From NCBI GenBank assembly GCA_002914805.1, contig JXTB01000341.1:1-64000 (forward strand): a stretch of DNA of 64,000 nucleotides. Reading direction: 5' to 3'. The notes below the pieces were generated by a model. The model searched no databases, had not been told where the DNA came from, and saw nothing but the letters and a program-made list of their open reading frames with translations. The number at the start of each line of letters is the position of its first letter. Positions within the stretch are counted from its first letter, which is position 1. A program made the position numbers and the translations under genes. Origin of the DNA: Parasponia andersonii. Its lineage: Eukaryota; Streptophyta; Magnoliopsida; Rosales; Cannabaceae. Shown one piece after another: positions 37,093 to 49,269 of the stretch.

Positions 37093-38398
37093 TGCCTTAT
37101 GCATGTGATACTGTATGTGTTATTTTTTCTCTCATATATCTCATATATATATGGGGGCTAAAACTATTAATCCCAATCCAACTAGAATTGGGTGTGTTCT
37201 CCAATTTATTACGCATATTTTTATAAATATGTCTAACTCATGAAACTTCTTTATAAAAATATTAATTTCTGTGTAGAATCATTATTTTACACAGTTTCAT
37301 AAAACTAATTTCACAAATACCGCCAACCAATTAATGAGTTTTGTTGAGTTAGATAAGGAACCTAATAGATCTAAATAATCTAAGCTCCTATAATATGATA
37401 AATACATAATAACTATTATTATGGTATTTATATAAATACTATTAGTCGGACACTCCATTAAAGTACTCATATTGCACTCTTAGATTAAATATCATACTTT
37501 TAATAGAGATTTAATCAACTAACCTTGATTAACCGATCCATTTAGCATATTCTATACCACATATACAATCTCTATACAATGTCGTAGTTACATAAGTGAA
37601 ATTACCGTAATACCCTTCCAACATATATTTACTTTTAAGTTACCATCTTTCTATCAAGGAATAATATTGTCAATAATTTTATTCTCAATGGTCATATAGA
37701 CAAAATTATCAACCAATTTACAAAGCGAATACTAAGATCTTAGATTTAATCATTCCATAAATCTTGAAAGACCATAAAGTGGCATTAATGTATAGTGTAT
37801 TAAACTATTTGGTGTTCTCATCAATTCATAAGCTATAACCTCTAACATGTCAGAGTTCGCCTCTAATTTCATAGAGGCTAGTCTTTTAACAAATAAAATG
37901 TTATAACCTATAAAAGCAAGTCCAGTCAAATATCAAAGATTAAAATCTACATGCTAAGAGCTAGTTTGTGGTAATATAAGAATTAAGTTACGACACTCTA
38001 ATTATTTATATTACCTGCTCTAGTTTAATATACATAACTTATTTAAGTTGTACTAGTATCTCTATCTGAAGTCAGACACTTCAATAATTTGAGACATATC
38101 ATTCCCAATGAGATAAACAAATACTACAATCTTTAATAAATAAAATATTCCATCTTTATTTACAAATTGTGAACTAATTAATTTAGACTTAGATAAATAA
38201 ACAAGTGTCCCTGTAATTATTACTTAATTATGTTTGTTTCTTTATATACAAAAAAAGTCATAGAATCCTTTTCTGATAAATAAACTATTCAATTGAGACA
38301 ATTTAATCTAGTATCTATCATAATTACATATAAGAAAAAATTGTTTATACCAAAAGGGTAAAATTAGAAATCTGCTTTTTAGGGCAAATATCCCAACA
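36835..38398 (-). repeat. LTR 3 (truncated long form) of the composite copia element
   Basis: It joins the broken internal region near 36835 at the motif ggtttacctcttgtacc, about 220 bp into the LTR, and runs to CCAACA at 38398. Between about 37100 and 38160 it holds ~1 kb that LTRs 1 and 2 lack. Part of that extra kilobase (for example ctagtctttta near 37881) resembles the LTR at 47791-48922. A CT microsatellite lies at about 37057-37087. Confidence 0.82.
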
Positions 38399-39920
38399 TC
38401 TGATACTACCCGTAGATGTATCAACAAAAACCTACTCAAGGACCTAGGTCTCTCACTTAGTACTGCAGCAACTCGCTAGTGATCTAAAATACCGAGACGT
38501 AATAATGGAACTCAAGTGTGTGATCTTATGGTATGTACAATACATAACAGTTCATAATAACTATACATCCAAGAATCAAATCATGCTTTAAAATCTTGCT
38601 TGGGTATTATTCTAGGATTTATTGTAACATTGGCATCACACCTTGTTTTATCTCATAATAATGATGTAAAAATAAATATAAAAATTCACATAGTTTAATC
38701 CTAGTATAATCCAATAATTTTCAATAATTTCTCAAATCAACATAAAATCATGATTTTTCATAAAACAAATAAAAAGATTTAATGTAATTATAAATCAAAA
38801 CAGAGATAAAATCAGGTAATCGAACTCTTTCCTCGATATAGTAATAATGCCGAGCAATTGACTCTTAAAGAAATTCTCGTTGGTCACCTGAGTATTCGAA
38901 CGACCGTTTTAGGATCCCGGGAAGTCTACTTGAAAAAGTACTTTTCCAGTGGAGTCTCAAACAAAAAGGCAAAGGTCACCATTGAATCCATAGCACTGAA
39001 AAATACTAGGTTAGATATATACTTTGTCAAAAGTGGATCCCGGTGCGGTACCTGGCCCATAGCACGCAAAACGGTACTATTCAAAAGCCACGAATCTTGA
39101 TTTTTGTGCCACTTTGAAATATAGTGATATTTTATATCAAAATTCATTTCTCAACCTCACTAAGTCCAAATTCATAGTCAGAATTTTGTTTCGAGGTCCC
39201 GAGCATTAAATGGACTTCAAAATCCGAAGCTTACATAAATACCACTTTTTGAAAATATTTAGAAAAATATCCTCCTTTCTATTTGAAAAATTACCATACT
39301 TCTGAATACCGTTTTTATTTTTACCAAATATAATTATTCATGATTTTTATCTCTCTTTCACCTCATATAATTATCTCGGATAAAATAATTACCTAATGAA
39401 ATAATTATAAAAAAATCACTTTTTACAAACTTTAGTAAAACGATCAAAATGGTGAAAATCATACCGATAGGGAGTTGAGCCATGAAGCCAGTTAAAGGAG
39501 ATCGGTGATGGTGAAAGGAATCTACATGTGCTAGCAGTGTACTGATCGGATGTTGGACGGCGAATTTCTGGCCAAAAAACCGCGTTGGAAGTGGTATATT
39601 CAGAGGCTTCGATCTCATCCATCGGAGCTCAATTTCTGGTGTGAGTTGTCGGGTTTTCTTTGTTAGCGAACGGAGAAGATTGCAAGGTGGCGTATTGGGC
39701 TGGCAAAGGCAACAAGCTCGAATTCTTCTCTCCCTCTCTCGGGTCCTTTAACGTGAGAAGATGAAAGATTTAGGGCCTTTTTAAACAATTTTCATAAACT
39801 ATAGACCCTTAATAAAATATTCAAGATATTTTGATTAAATTAGTCCACAAATCCTCAATACAAATTTGTCGTTACTTTATAAATTACCCATTTACCATTT
39901 AAATTATTCAGATTTTACTT

Positions 39921-40340
39921 AATAATAATAGGCTAACAGAATGTTTTTCCTGTCTGCATGTGCAAAAGTTTAATAAGAGTAAATATTTACACAAGCATGT
40001 TATATATGATATATATATTTATATATATATATATATGGGTAAGAGTTGGCTTTCTCTATCTTATGCTCTTTGCTAATTAATAGAGCAATACTATAAGGCA
40101 TCAGTGATACTCAGTACCACAATGACATGTCTGTCTGTCACTGGATGATTTAATTAATATCTTGGGTCCTACCTAGACTCCACTTGAATTATAATTATGA
40201 TTAACTAATAATAGACTAACACATCATTGTGGTATTAGGCATCGCTGGTGCCCTGTAGCATTATTCTAATTAATAGGTCTTCTTCAATCCTTCAATTCAA
40301 AACATTTAAAATTTCTATACCAATCTTAAAAAGTGATTTT
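39921..40340. other. Flank with TA microsatellite, no gene
   Basis: Host-like AT-rich sequence with a TA run at about 40010-40035, followed by the small inverted-repeat element at 40087-40262. Confidence 0.5.
40087..40262. mobile_element. 176-bp MITE-like element with ~44-bp terminal inverted repeats
   Basis: The left end (40087-40130) and the reverse complement of the right end (40219-40262) align without gaps at most positions, sharing the core taccacaatga. No coding capacity. I could not see a convincing target duplication, so the superfamily is open. Confidence 0.65.
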
Positions 40341-42640
40341 TTTTCACTTTAATTATGATGCCAACTGCGTGATCCCAAGTTTTAGTCATTTTGTTTAGGA
40401 AAATTATCATTAAAATATTTTATATTTTAAAAAAGTGTAAGAAAAAAACACTTGTGTTCAAAGAAAATTAAAATAAATATCTTTTATTTAAATTATCATA
40501 TCATTTGATATCTTTGACTAGTCAAAAGTAGTAAAAAAATTAGAAAAATTCCTATTTACCCCTCATTTTATTAATTTTAAGCCATTGAGAAATTGAATAG
40601 TGAGAGAACACATAAGGTTTAAAACCTCATTAAAAAAATAACAAAAAAAAAACATTTTCCCTCCATAGTTGTCTAAGAAACCAAGAAAATAATTCTAAAA
40701 TTTTTTGTTATTTTTGTCTTTTTTAAATAATTGTGTTCTTCTCGATGTGTGTACGCGACAACTCCATTATAGCTTGTACTACTCAGAGAAAGGGAAAAAA
40801 AAATCCAAAAATACATCTTGACACCCTACGAACAACTTCTTTTTGTTTTTCTTTTTTTGTGTTTGTATGTTGCAAATATGGAGGCGAGGAGTTTTAGACT
40901 TTACTTATTCTCCCTCGTTCCTTTCCCGTATAGCTTAAAATTAATATAATCAGCGTAAAACGAGAAATTCCTAATTTATGAGGTCTTTGACCCATCGAAT
41001 ATAGCAAATATTAAATATAGTAAATGATATAATAATTTAAAATGACGGTATATAATTTGAATTTTCATGAATACAAAGTTTGTTTTTACATTTGTTAAAA
41101 ACACAAGGTATTTTGGCAATAATTTCTCTTTTGGTAAAAGAAAAAACTAATCACTTTCTTATTTTAAAATGTTAAATTCCCTTTATCTATGTAAACACTT
41201 TGAAGACTCCTATTTAAACTCTTCAATAATTTGAAATTCTAATATCCAATCTGAAATTTTCTAGCCAAATTTGAATTTCCCATTCTTAAATTCATTGATC
41301 TTCATATTTCATATAATGAGATTACGTGTTCATACATATAATTATCTTCTAGACGTTTGGACTCTTTCTATACTACTTAGACAAACAGTTTTGATAAGTA
41401 TAGCTAGAATTTAAAATTACAAATAAATATTGAAAAAATAATACCAACTAAATAGTTTTACTAACATTTCAATGCTTGTGATTGGTAGTTTACCTTAAAA
41501 TAAAAAAAAAATAAAAAGAAAAGAAGCTAGTTGGTAGTATGTCGTTAATCATTGGTTTGGCGTGCTAATTTTTTAGCTAACTCTCTCCTTTCCCTTTCAA
41601 TTGCATGTGTCATCAGCGACAATAGGAACTTAATATTCCTAAGAATTTATTGTAAGTATTGTTGTCACTTATATCATTGGTGTTTGTCAATTACTGCACA
41701 TTAAAAATCTAGTGAAGGGTTTTGAAGATTCTTGGATGTTCTTTTTGGAATATTTTGAAATTTATATCGATCAATTTGCTTATTTATAAAAATTACTCAA
41801 CATTGCAATATATGTCATCCTTTTGTTGTCTTGCCTTGAGCATAATGGGCACGATGGAAAAATCCAATTCCTGTAGAAAAACAAGTTGAAAGTATGAGTT
41901 TAGCTAGAAACAATGAAAAATCCAATTTCTGTAGAGAAATAAGTTGAAAGTATATGGTTAGCAGATAGTGCGACTACGCAGATTATCATGCATAATAATA
42001 AATACTTTATGCAATTGTCTCACTATGAAAGGGCAAGCATTTACTAAACTAATAAAGGCCTTTGAAAGAGTTTCTGTCTTACTGTTATGGAAACTAAGTT
42101 TCTTAGAAAAGATACCTTATCCTCATCACGATCCCTTTGTAATTTATTGAGCTTTAAAGATAAATGCCAGAATTAGTTTTAGATAGAAACCAGGATTGGC
42201 CCTAAGAAATATTTGCATATCACTTTCACTGAGGCAAATATTGAAAAAAGCTCTATCTATTCTCCTCAAGATTATATTGGATATTCATATTTGAAGTTGA
42301 AAAATATATTACATTGAACATCTAGTTCAATAATCAAACCCTTATACGGTTTTGTAGGACCAAATAGGTTTAGACTAATATATATGATGTGTCGAAATAT
42401 TGAAATTTTTTTATAGGCAAGAATTTATTACATGTTCCGTTTTGCTAGAAGACAAGAATGTCAAATAAACCCAATATTTGCAGCCAAAAATAAACAAACG
42501 AAGCATCTAGCTATCAGAATGATGCTTTTCAACTCTCTTCCCCACACGATGTGTCGTCAAACAATACAATAGTACAATATAAGGCAGGAATTAATTTACA
42601 TGGAAAGAAAGGGCAAAACCCACGTCTCGCACTTTATTCC
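40340..42640 (+). other. Unit 2 of the host duplication: P450 upstream region without its gene
   Basis: 40340-40390 and 41160-41700 match the region upstream of the intact P450 (48935-49260 and 51003-51260). Examples are cttcaataatttgaaattctaatat, gattggtagtttaccttaaaa and ttggtttggcgtgc. Where the P450 should begin, the sequence passes straight into material matching the CPSF_A-like gene's downstream flank (41700-42640, matching 24600-24890 and 26716-27339). The P450 body has therefore been deleted from this unit. No open frame of note. Confidence 0.72.
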
Positions 42641-42915
42641 TCATATTTGTTCTCAGAAATATTTCGTGATCTGCACGATCATTAGGTTCATTCCGTTGAC
42701 GGTATCCATGAAGTGATAAGGTATTCAGTTTCCCCCGGTCAACGTTTTAGTGCTCGGGAAAATTATAGAACAGGCGGTGGCAACAGTTTTCGAGATTGAG
42801 CTTACTGCATCTTTTGATTCAAGAGGTAACCACAATACAGCTTCTTGTTGCAAACTTGTAAGTTCCAAGAACTGAGTGAATATATCATCATTGACTATTT
42901 TAGGTACTCCAATAT
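42640..42915 (-). pseudogene. CPSF_A-like gene last-exon fragment, copy B
   Basis: It matches 58240-58710 but lacks about 190 bp in the middle, including the part corresponding to the stop codon. The stretch at 42780-42915 still follows the coding exon up to the splice-acceptor side (ttttaggtactccaatatgc). Frameshifts and the deletion make it non-functional. It is followed by a TA microsatellite and a solo LTR. Confidence 0.8.
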
Positions 42916-42951
42916 GCTATATATATATATATATATATATATACAAACTAT

Positions 42952-45296
42952 TGTAAAAACCCAGAATTAAGAGGGTAAATTGGGAATTTTACCAATTTTT
43001 GGATTAAATAAGAGAATAGTATATTTGCAAAATTTCTTTCAAAATAGGAATTAAATTGCAATTTCTGACGACTAGATTGAAAGAGTTCAGAAAAGTAGGG
43101 GACCAATGTGTAATTTTTGAAAAAATTGCACAGTCCCATAACTGGTCACCTGACCTTCTCTTTTTCCTCACCTTCTCTCTCTTCCTCGCTCGATCTCTCT
43201 GCACTCACTCTCTCTCTCTCTCTCTCTCACGTTTCAGCCAACGCAGCCCATGGGAGCCAAAGCACATTGGACCACTATCCAGCTACGAAGACCGCCCGCG
43301 AAGCCTCTTTGTGCTGTCCCAAGATCGACGACGACCTGCAAAATTCGTCGAAGGAGCTCACTATCGCCGGAGAAGAGAATAGGCCGTAGGGTTCCATGAA
43401 TTTCCATGGGCGTTTCAAATTGTTTCGATGGGTATTCTTGGGCTCATTGGATTCGTATCATCGAGAAGAATCTCCAAGTATCTATTTTGTGACTCTATTT
43501 TGTCCGATTTGAAAATTACTATTTTTGAATTATTTGAGCTTGAGTTTGACTTTTGACTCAGCTGTTGGATTGTATTTTTTATTTCATTTTTGAAATATAC
43601 TCGGAAAATAGAGATGATTGATAAATCTATTGACTATGTTTGTTGACTGGCATAAAAAAAATCAAACGGCTAAGATTTGTCTCGTTTTACATGTCAACAA
43701 TCCAGTTTCAGCCCGAACCTGAATTGGATGAACTATATGTCTAACCTAGCTAGTTTTAGGTGCTAAGAATTTATTGAAAGGGTCTGTTTGTGGATTTAAA
43801 TCTTTGTTAAGAAGTTAGCTTTTTACAAGAGAACGATCGAAGGCTTAGAATTAGTTCCCGACTCTCTAAACGATTGTCCAACGATACCTTGAGGATTCAA
43901 TGGCATGGTATTGCTATTATAGTGAGGTAGGGATTCGGCTACCTCTGTTTTATATCTTTTTTTAATAAAGCTTATTTTCTACAACATATGATGATAAATG
44001 TGATTTTGAACTATTTTAATATCTACGAGGGAATTTGAATGTATGATATATATTGTACTACTTTAGAAATTTTCTGAGTGTAGATTATTTTTGGGTATAA
44101 CAAGAATAAGGTCATTATACTGCCCATTTTTTTCTAAAACCTAATATGCTTATGTAATTGAAAAACTAGAGCACGATAGTTTTCATACTTTAGTTCTATA
44201 TTACACATGTTAAAGGATCATACATGAGCATCGTGTTATCATCGTAGATTTACAGTGTGGCGCTGCGTGCTCTACCTTCAGTGTAGAGTCCATAAACTCA
44301 CGTAATGTTTGTTTCTTCTGATTATCTATAATTTGGTTGCCCCTCTAGGTTTGGTAAGTGACGTATGGGTGTCCCCTCTGAGTATAGATTTACATGTTAA
44401 GCAGCCTAGTAGATACACTTAGTGTCATCATCTTGGGTTTTCACAAATGAGAGGAAATGAGCTCATGGGTGCAGATTGATTTGTGTCATGTGTATATGAA
44501 TTGAATGGTTTTGATTATACTACTTTATATATATATATATAGATTGCTAATTTTAATTATATATATGTGTATGTATTTTTTGAATTTAAACTAATTATGT
44601 AAGAACTTTCTATTACTAAAATATTTTCCATCGAGATAACTACTTTCCAACTCGGTAATTTATGCTCACCTCCTTCTTTCATTTCTCAGGTAGTGTTTAG
44701 TGCGACCTTGGTGATCAAGAGGATTAAAAGGCTATCTCTTACTGTAGTTCGTTGTCTTGGTAATACGAGATGCTTGTAATTATAGTGTTTAGATTGTTTG
44801 GATTTTGTATTACATCGTTGAGCTAAGATTACTACTTTTCTTTAAATCTGTGAACTTGTACATACCATTCTACTATTTGATATTTGTTGTGGATGATGAT
44901 AATATTTGAACTTTAATCTGAATTATGTTTTCAATTACTATTCGATCTATATATAATAGTATATACGAAGTGTAGGAGAGGTTCACAGGATGAAATTCCA
45001 AATATTTTATTAAGTCTGAGAACTTGTGCATGCCATTCTACTATTTGATATTTGTTGTGGATGATAATAATGTTTGAACTTTATTCTGAATTATATTTTT
45101 AATTACTATTCGATCTATATATAATAGTATATACGAAATGTATGAGAGGTTTACTTGATGAAATTCCAAATATTTTATTTAAATAGATTGTTTATAAAAT
45201 TAAAACTTCTAAAAACTTTTTTTAAAATAAATTAAAGAATTTTTCATCTTAGTGAAATTCTCCTTCTGCCATTGGCTTGAGTTTTGGGTCATGACA
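42952..45296 (+). mobile_element. Solo gypsy-type LTR on the plus strand
   Basis: It starts TGTAAAAACCC and ends GGGTCATGACA. The flanking 5-mers actat (42947-42951) and aatat (45297-45301) match at 4 of 5 positions. The middle (44240-44400) is related to the 7936-8100 part of the gypsy 3' LTR, sharing the taccttca-tgtagagtccataaactcacg pattern. CT-rich low-complexity sequence at about 43150-43230 gives spurious open frames on both strands. Confidence 0.87.
44847..45183 (+). repeat. 169-bp tandem duplication inside a solo LTR
   Basis: Copies at 44847-45015 and 45016-45183 start tctgtgaac and tctgagaac and share ctatttgatatttgttgtgg. The point differences between copies show the duplication is not recent. 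Confidence 0.88.
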
Positions 45297-45301
45297 AATA
45301 T

Positions 45302-45800
45302 TAATATAGGTGAAGAGAAACTAGTGTTTTTCCAATTTGCAACACATACAATAATTAATAAGCAAACATAATGTTTTTCTAGTATGCATAGACAAAAGTA
45401 AATTCAAGAGTAAATACACGAGCGTGTTATATGTGGCACTAAGAGTGTTGTCCCAAAAGATTATATTACTTGTCATTTCATTATCTTCTATTCCGATAAA
45501 TTAGCAAAAAAAAAAAAAAATCTAATTAGTAAAAGTAAAATCAAGAGTAAATACACAAGCGTGTTATATGTGGGACTAAGAGTGTTGTCCCAAAAGATTA
45601 TATTACTTGTCATTTCATTATCTTCTATTCTAATAAATTAGCAAAAATAAAAAAAAATCTAATTTAACAGTTATTTTTTTAACTTTTTTAAAAGAGTATT
45701 TCTTGTTGATTTATCAACATATTAGTGAGTGAGACAGCTTTTTGAGACAAAAAAATTGGGACATGTGGTTTTATTCCATTATACATGATATATATGCCCT
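45302..45800. other. No gene; contains a ~120-bp direct duplication
   Basis: The segment near 45397-45520 (aagtaaattcaagagtaaatacac...) recurs at 45534-45650 almost unchanged, including gtgttatatgtggcactaag with one substitution. Otherwise AT-rich and featureless. Confidence 0.7.
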
Positions 45801-46318
45801 TGTTGGAAATTCCGAAAAAGATTTCGAAAAATGATTTCACCGAAAATAATTTTTGCAGTTTTGTAAACAATTCAAGAACGCAGTAGAACATGCATTTTAA
45901 AATTTTTCTTGAAACTTTACAAAAAAAAAAACGTAAGATCATTGATCTAACATATATCAATCTATGAATCTTGGTTTAGATAAAACCTAGAAGGGCTTCA
46001 TAACTATTGAGTTTTCTCATCTATTCTTTGGAGCCCATTGAATGATCTGATATATGGGCAATTTCTTGATTCCCAAAAGATATAAGCGGACGATCCAAAA
46101 GATGCTCTTTCTTCTTCTTAATTGTACGTCTATGGCCATGGGTATCTCTCCCTCGACAGCCATGAATGAGCTCGAGATTGCTCCTACAGTTGCTCAGTTC
46201 TCTCACACTCGCGCTTTTTCTCTATGTTTCTATAGTCACTATGACAGAAAATGGCGTGACAAAAAGTGGCGTGTACAATAGTACAGAAGCTTAGAAGAAC
46301 TTTTCTCTTAATTGTCAC
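45801..46318 (-). repeat. 3' LTR (truncated) of the 45.8-48.9 kb element
   Basis: It matches 47791-48300 with scattered changes. Shared stretches include gtaaacaattcaagaa and atagtcactatgac. It is cut at the polypurine side, so LTR and AT-rich leader are joined directly by a deletion. Confidence 0.8.
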
Positions 46319-46949
46319 ATAAATAGTTTAATAAATATCTAACCAAATATTTGAATTTCAAAAGTTTAAATATTATCATATAATATCGAATTAATAATCT
46401 CCTATTTATTTAAATTAATTATGTTATATTTAATTTAAATAATCATTATCTGATGATGATAACTGATAAGATTTTATTTCATTCAATAGTAGGATCTTAT
46501 TTGTATTTAACTTTGAAATCAAATTTATTTAAATATGTAATCCTAATCATATTTAAATAGTCATTTAAATTTCTTTAAATCAAATGATCTTATCCTTGAT
46601 TTGAATTTATTTAAATTGAGAATCTTATCCTTAATTTAAATTTATTTAAATTGACGATCTTACCTTTAATTTAAATCTTTTTAAAAACAAAGGATCTTAT
46701 TCTTAATTTAAATTCAAATATTTAAATTTTAAAATTAGAGAATATAAGATTTTCTGATAGAATCTTATCCTATAAGATTAATTACTAAATTTGAATTTAA
46801 AAAAAAATGATAAGATAACTAATTCAAATTTCATAAATTGTCTCTAATTCAAATTCAATTAAGGAAATTTTAAAATAAGAAATTATCTGAAATGGATAAT
46901 TTGATGTCAACAGCCTAATACCGATAGGAATGCCGAAATTAGATAGATC

Positions 46950-47400
46950 CGGGAGTCACTAAGAAGACAATAGCCTCAAGGCACCACGCAGCCATACACA
47001 AGACAAATCTTATGTGTCCACGTACTCACAAAGTGCTTGCACATATGTGGCTACAGAAGCAGGGTGACAATTGCATTGATTTGCGCTTGATCAAATCATG
47101 CACATGTGCAAAGTACATCGTATGTGCTTAGATAGTGCACTTCGTTCACTATCATATATTTAGATGGACCTTGCCTAACGCAAGGTCAAATTAACTTATA
47201 CGGATTTGCAAATGCTTATCCATGAGCACATCATTATGTGCTAGAAACTAAAGCACAACTCATGTGCATAGGTAGTGCACAAATTAAAGGCCATGCGCAA
47301 GACCATTTTGGTCTTGCATGTGTAGTTATATGGGTCTTTCGTCCCAACGCATATATGGCTAGGGTATTTAATACCCTAGCCGCCAAACCCCATCTCTCCC
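46950..47400 (-). other. CATG-rich leader block with two perfect hairpins
   Basis: Hairpin 1 has the arms gaccttgc (47167-47174) and gcaaggtc (47180-47187). Hairpin 2 has gcaagacca (47297-47305) and tggtcttgc (47309-47317). Words such as tgtgca, atgtgc and gtgcac recur throughout. Its composition and its place relative to the 5' LTR match the block at 35105-35570. Confidence 0.7.
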
Positions 47401-47790
47401 TTTTTTTCTAAAATAATGAAAATCCAAAAACATTAATTGTAAATAGTTTTTCTCAAAAACTACAATACAATTAAAAATCTAACGACTTTCCATGTATAGT
47501 TTTATCAAGAAATAAAATATTAACACATAGAAAATCAAGAACACATTAGAATCATAATCAAAAACGAAAAACATATGATAATAAACTCATAGTAATATCT
47601 AATTGAGTATCATTTAAACTCATTAAATCAATCAATCATCATACATAATAGAGCATACTCATAAACATAAACAAGACCAAACATAACCACAAAGATCATC
47701 ATTAGAATCAAAGATTATCAAATGAAAGAGAATTAACATGAACATGATATGCTAGATCATCAAAAACTTTTGCTCTAGAACCAATTGCCA

Positions 47791-48922
47791 AAAATTCCAA
47801 AAAATGATTTTGAAAAATGATTTTATCAAAAATGATTTCCACAATTTTGTAAACAATTCAAGAATTCAGTAGAATAGGTATTTTAAAATATTTCTTGAAA
47901 CTTTATAAAACAAAAATGTAAGATCGTTGATCTAACATAAATCAATCTGTGGTTTTTGATTTAGATAAAACCTAGAAGCACTTCACAACCATTGAGCCTT
48001 CTTGTCTATTCTCTCTCTGGAGCCTATTGAATGATCCAGTGTGTGAGTATCTTCTTGATTCCCAATGAGAGATGAGCGGATGATCCAGAAGATACTCTTC
48101 CTTCTCCTTGATTCCACATCTACGGCCATGGATATCTCCCCCTCAGTGGCCATGAATGAGCTCTGGATTGCTCCCACAATTACTCGGTTCTCTCACACGC
48201 TCTCTTGTTCTCTTTGTCTCACATTTTCTATAGTCACTATGACTAAGAGTGGCATGCAGAACTGTACAAAAGCTTAGAAAAACTTTTCTTTTCAGTATTA
48301 GAGTGATGTAAACTCGGCTCAACTGACCACTCAATTAGTATTGGGCTATATATGAGCTAGACAAAGGACCTTATAGATCTAAATAGTCTAAGCTCTAATG
48401 GGCCAACTATCTACAATCATAATTAACTCTTATTTATGATTAGGCTTCGTCCATTAATATTGGGATACTTTATTATAGGCCCAATATTGTACTCCAAGAC
48501 TAAATGTTATATATTTTCTGTGAAGTTAATTAATACTTTAATTAACTTGATCCATTTAGCATATACTATACATGTAGATTTACCCCCGATGCAATGTTGT
48601 ACTAGTAAGGTGAAATTACCGTATTACTCCTCTATTACATATTTACCTTTAAGTTACCATTTTTTATCTAATGAATAATAATTGACTATGGTTTTTGTAA
48701 CTACCGATACAAACGTAGTCAAATTCACAAAGTGAATATCTGGTGCCTAGTTTTTTATTATCCAAGTTCTTGAAAAAACTCAAAGTAACATTATATGCAT
48801 GGTGTCCAAATCATAAAGGATGTTTTCGACAATTCACAACTCTTATCTTCCAAGATACCAGAGTTCGAACTATATAATCGAAACTAGTCCTTTAGTAAGT
48901 CAAAAAGATAAAATGAATGCCA
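47791..48922 (-). repeat. 5' LTR of the 45.8-48.9 kb element
   Basis: It starts TGCC rather than TGTT, next to the primer site, and extends ~1.1 kb. The part after 48300 also resembles the extra kilobase of LTR 3 at 37100-38160. The far end is not a clean CA terminus, so it is probably deleted. Confidence 0.7.
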
Positions 48923-49264
48923 CTCTCTTTTTCACTTTAATTATGATGCCAATAGTTGATACCAAGTCTGAATTATTTTGTTTTAAAAAAAAAATAAAAA
49001 TTGCTTACTTACATTTAAAATATTAGATTTTCCTTGTCCACATAAATACTTTGAAAACTTCTATTTATACTCTTCAATAATTTGAAATTCTAATATCGAA
49101 TCTGAACTTTTTCGGTCAAGTTTGAATTTCCCATCCTTAAATTCATTGTCTTCATATTTTTTATCTCGAGGTTACATATTCATACGTATATTTATCTTCA
49201 AGACCTCTGGACCTTCTATAATTTTGTTTTTTCACTTCGACTCTTCCATACTTACATGCATAAT
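48923..49264 (+). other. Unit 3 duplicated flank (distal P450 upstream region)
   Basis: No gene. It matches 40344-40390 and 41160-41360 of unit 2, including tcactttaattatgatgccaa and gaatttcccat. It is separated from the proximal P450 upstream region by the solo LTR at 49270-50996. Confidence 0.7.
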
Positions 49265-49269
49265 TATTG

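Larger units (their letters stand above)
29114..38398 (-). mobile_element. Composite copia element with three LTRs
   Basis: It starts TGTTGG (29114) and ends CCAACA (38398), flanked by a perfect 5-bp duplication tctga (29109-29113 and 38399-38403). Inside are LTR 1 (29114-29854), a minus-strand internal region (29855-35882), LTR 2 (35883-36623), a short second piece of the internal region (36624 to about 36834) and LTR 3 lacking its left end (about 36835-38398). The tract tggacaagtgggagat next to LTR 1 (minus strand) is the typical copia polypurine tract. The primer site is next to LTR 2. The pol region is degraded and RT is absent. Confidence 0.9.
28491..39920 (-). mobile_element. Gypsy-type solo LTR split by a nested copia element
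   Basis: The left part (28491-29113) and right part (38399-39920) together follow the 19795-21611 LTR. The left part carries the start after the eroded tgtcacga end. The right part resumes at tctgatactaccc and continues to cagattttac at 39918. The break lies exactly at the target duplication of the 29114-38398 element. The outer ends are eroded, so I cannot give a target duplication for this LTR. Confidence 0.8.
45801..48922 (-). mobile_element. Truncated copia-type element related to the 29-38 kb element
   Basis: The left LTR begins TGTTGG at 45801 and matches 47791 onward for ~510 bp. A minus-strand primer site (ttggttctagagc) lies just left of 47791. The internal region (about 46320-47790) has no coding sequence. 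It consists of an AT-rich block and a CATG-rich block with hairpins, the same two parts as in the 29114-38398 element. The left LTR is cut at about 46318, where AT-rich sequence begins. The right LTR continues to about 48922 and then stops where P450-upstream homology begins. Confidence 0.75.

Noticed and set aside
43056..43389. Open frames with Ser/Leu-rich N-terminus resembling a signal peptide
   Set aside because: They lie in a CT microsatellite region inside a solo LTR, and the hydrophobic run is encoded by the repeat.
46054..48334. Short open frames repeated in both LTRs (ISPSTAMNEL-like)
   Set aside because: They are LTR sequence present twice because the LTRs are repeats. There is no start or domain conservation beyond the repeat.
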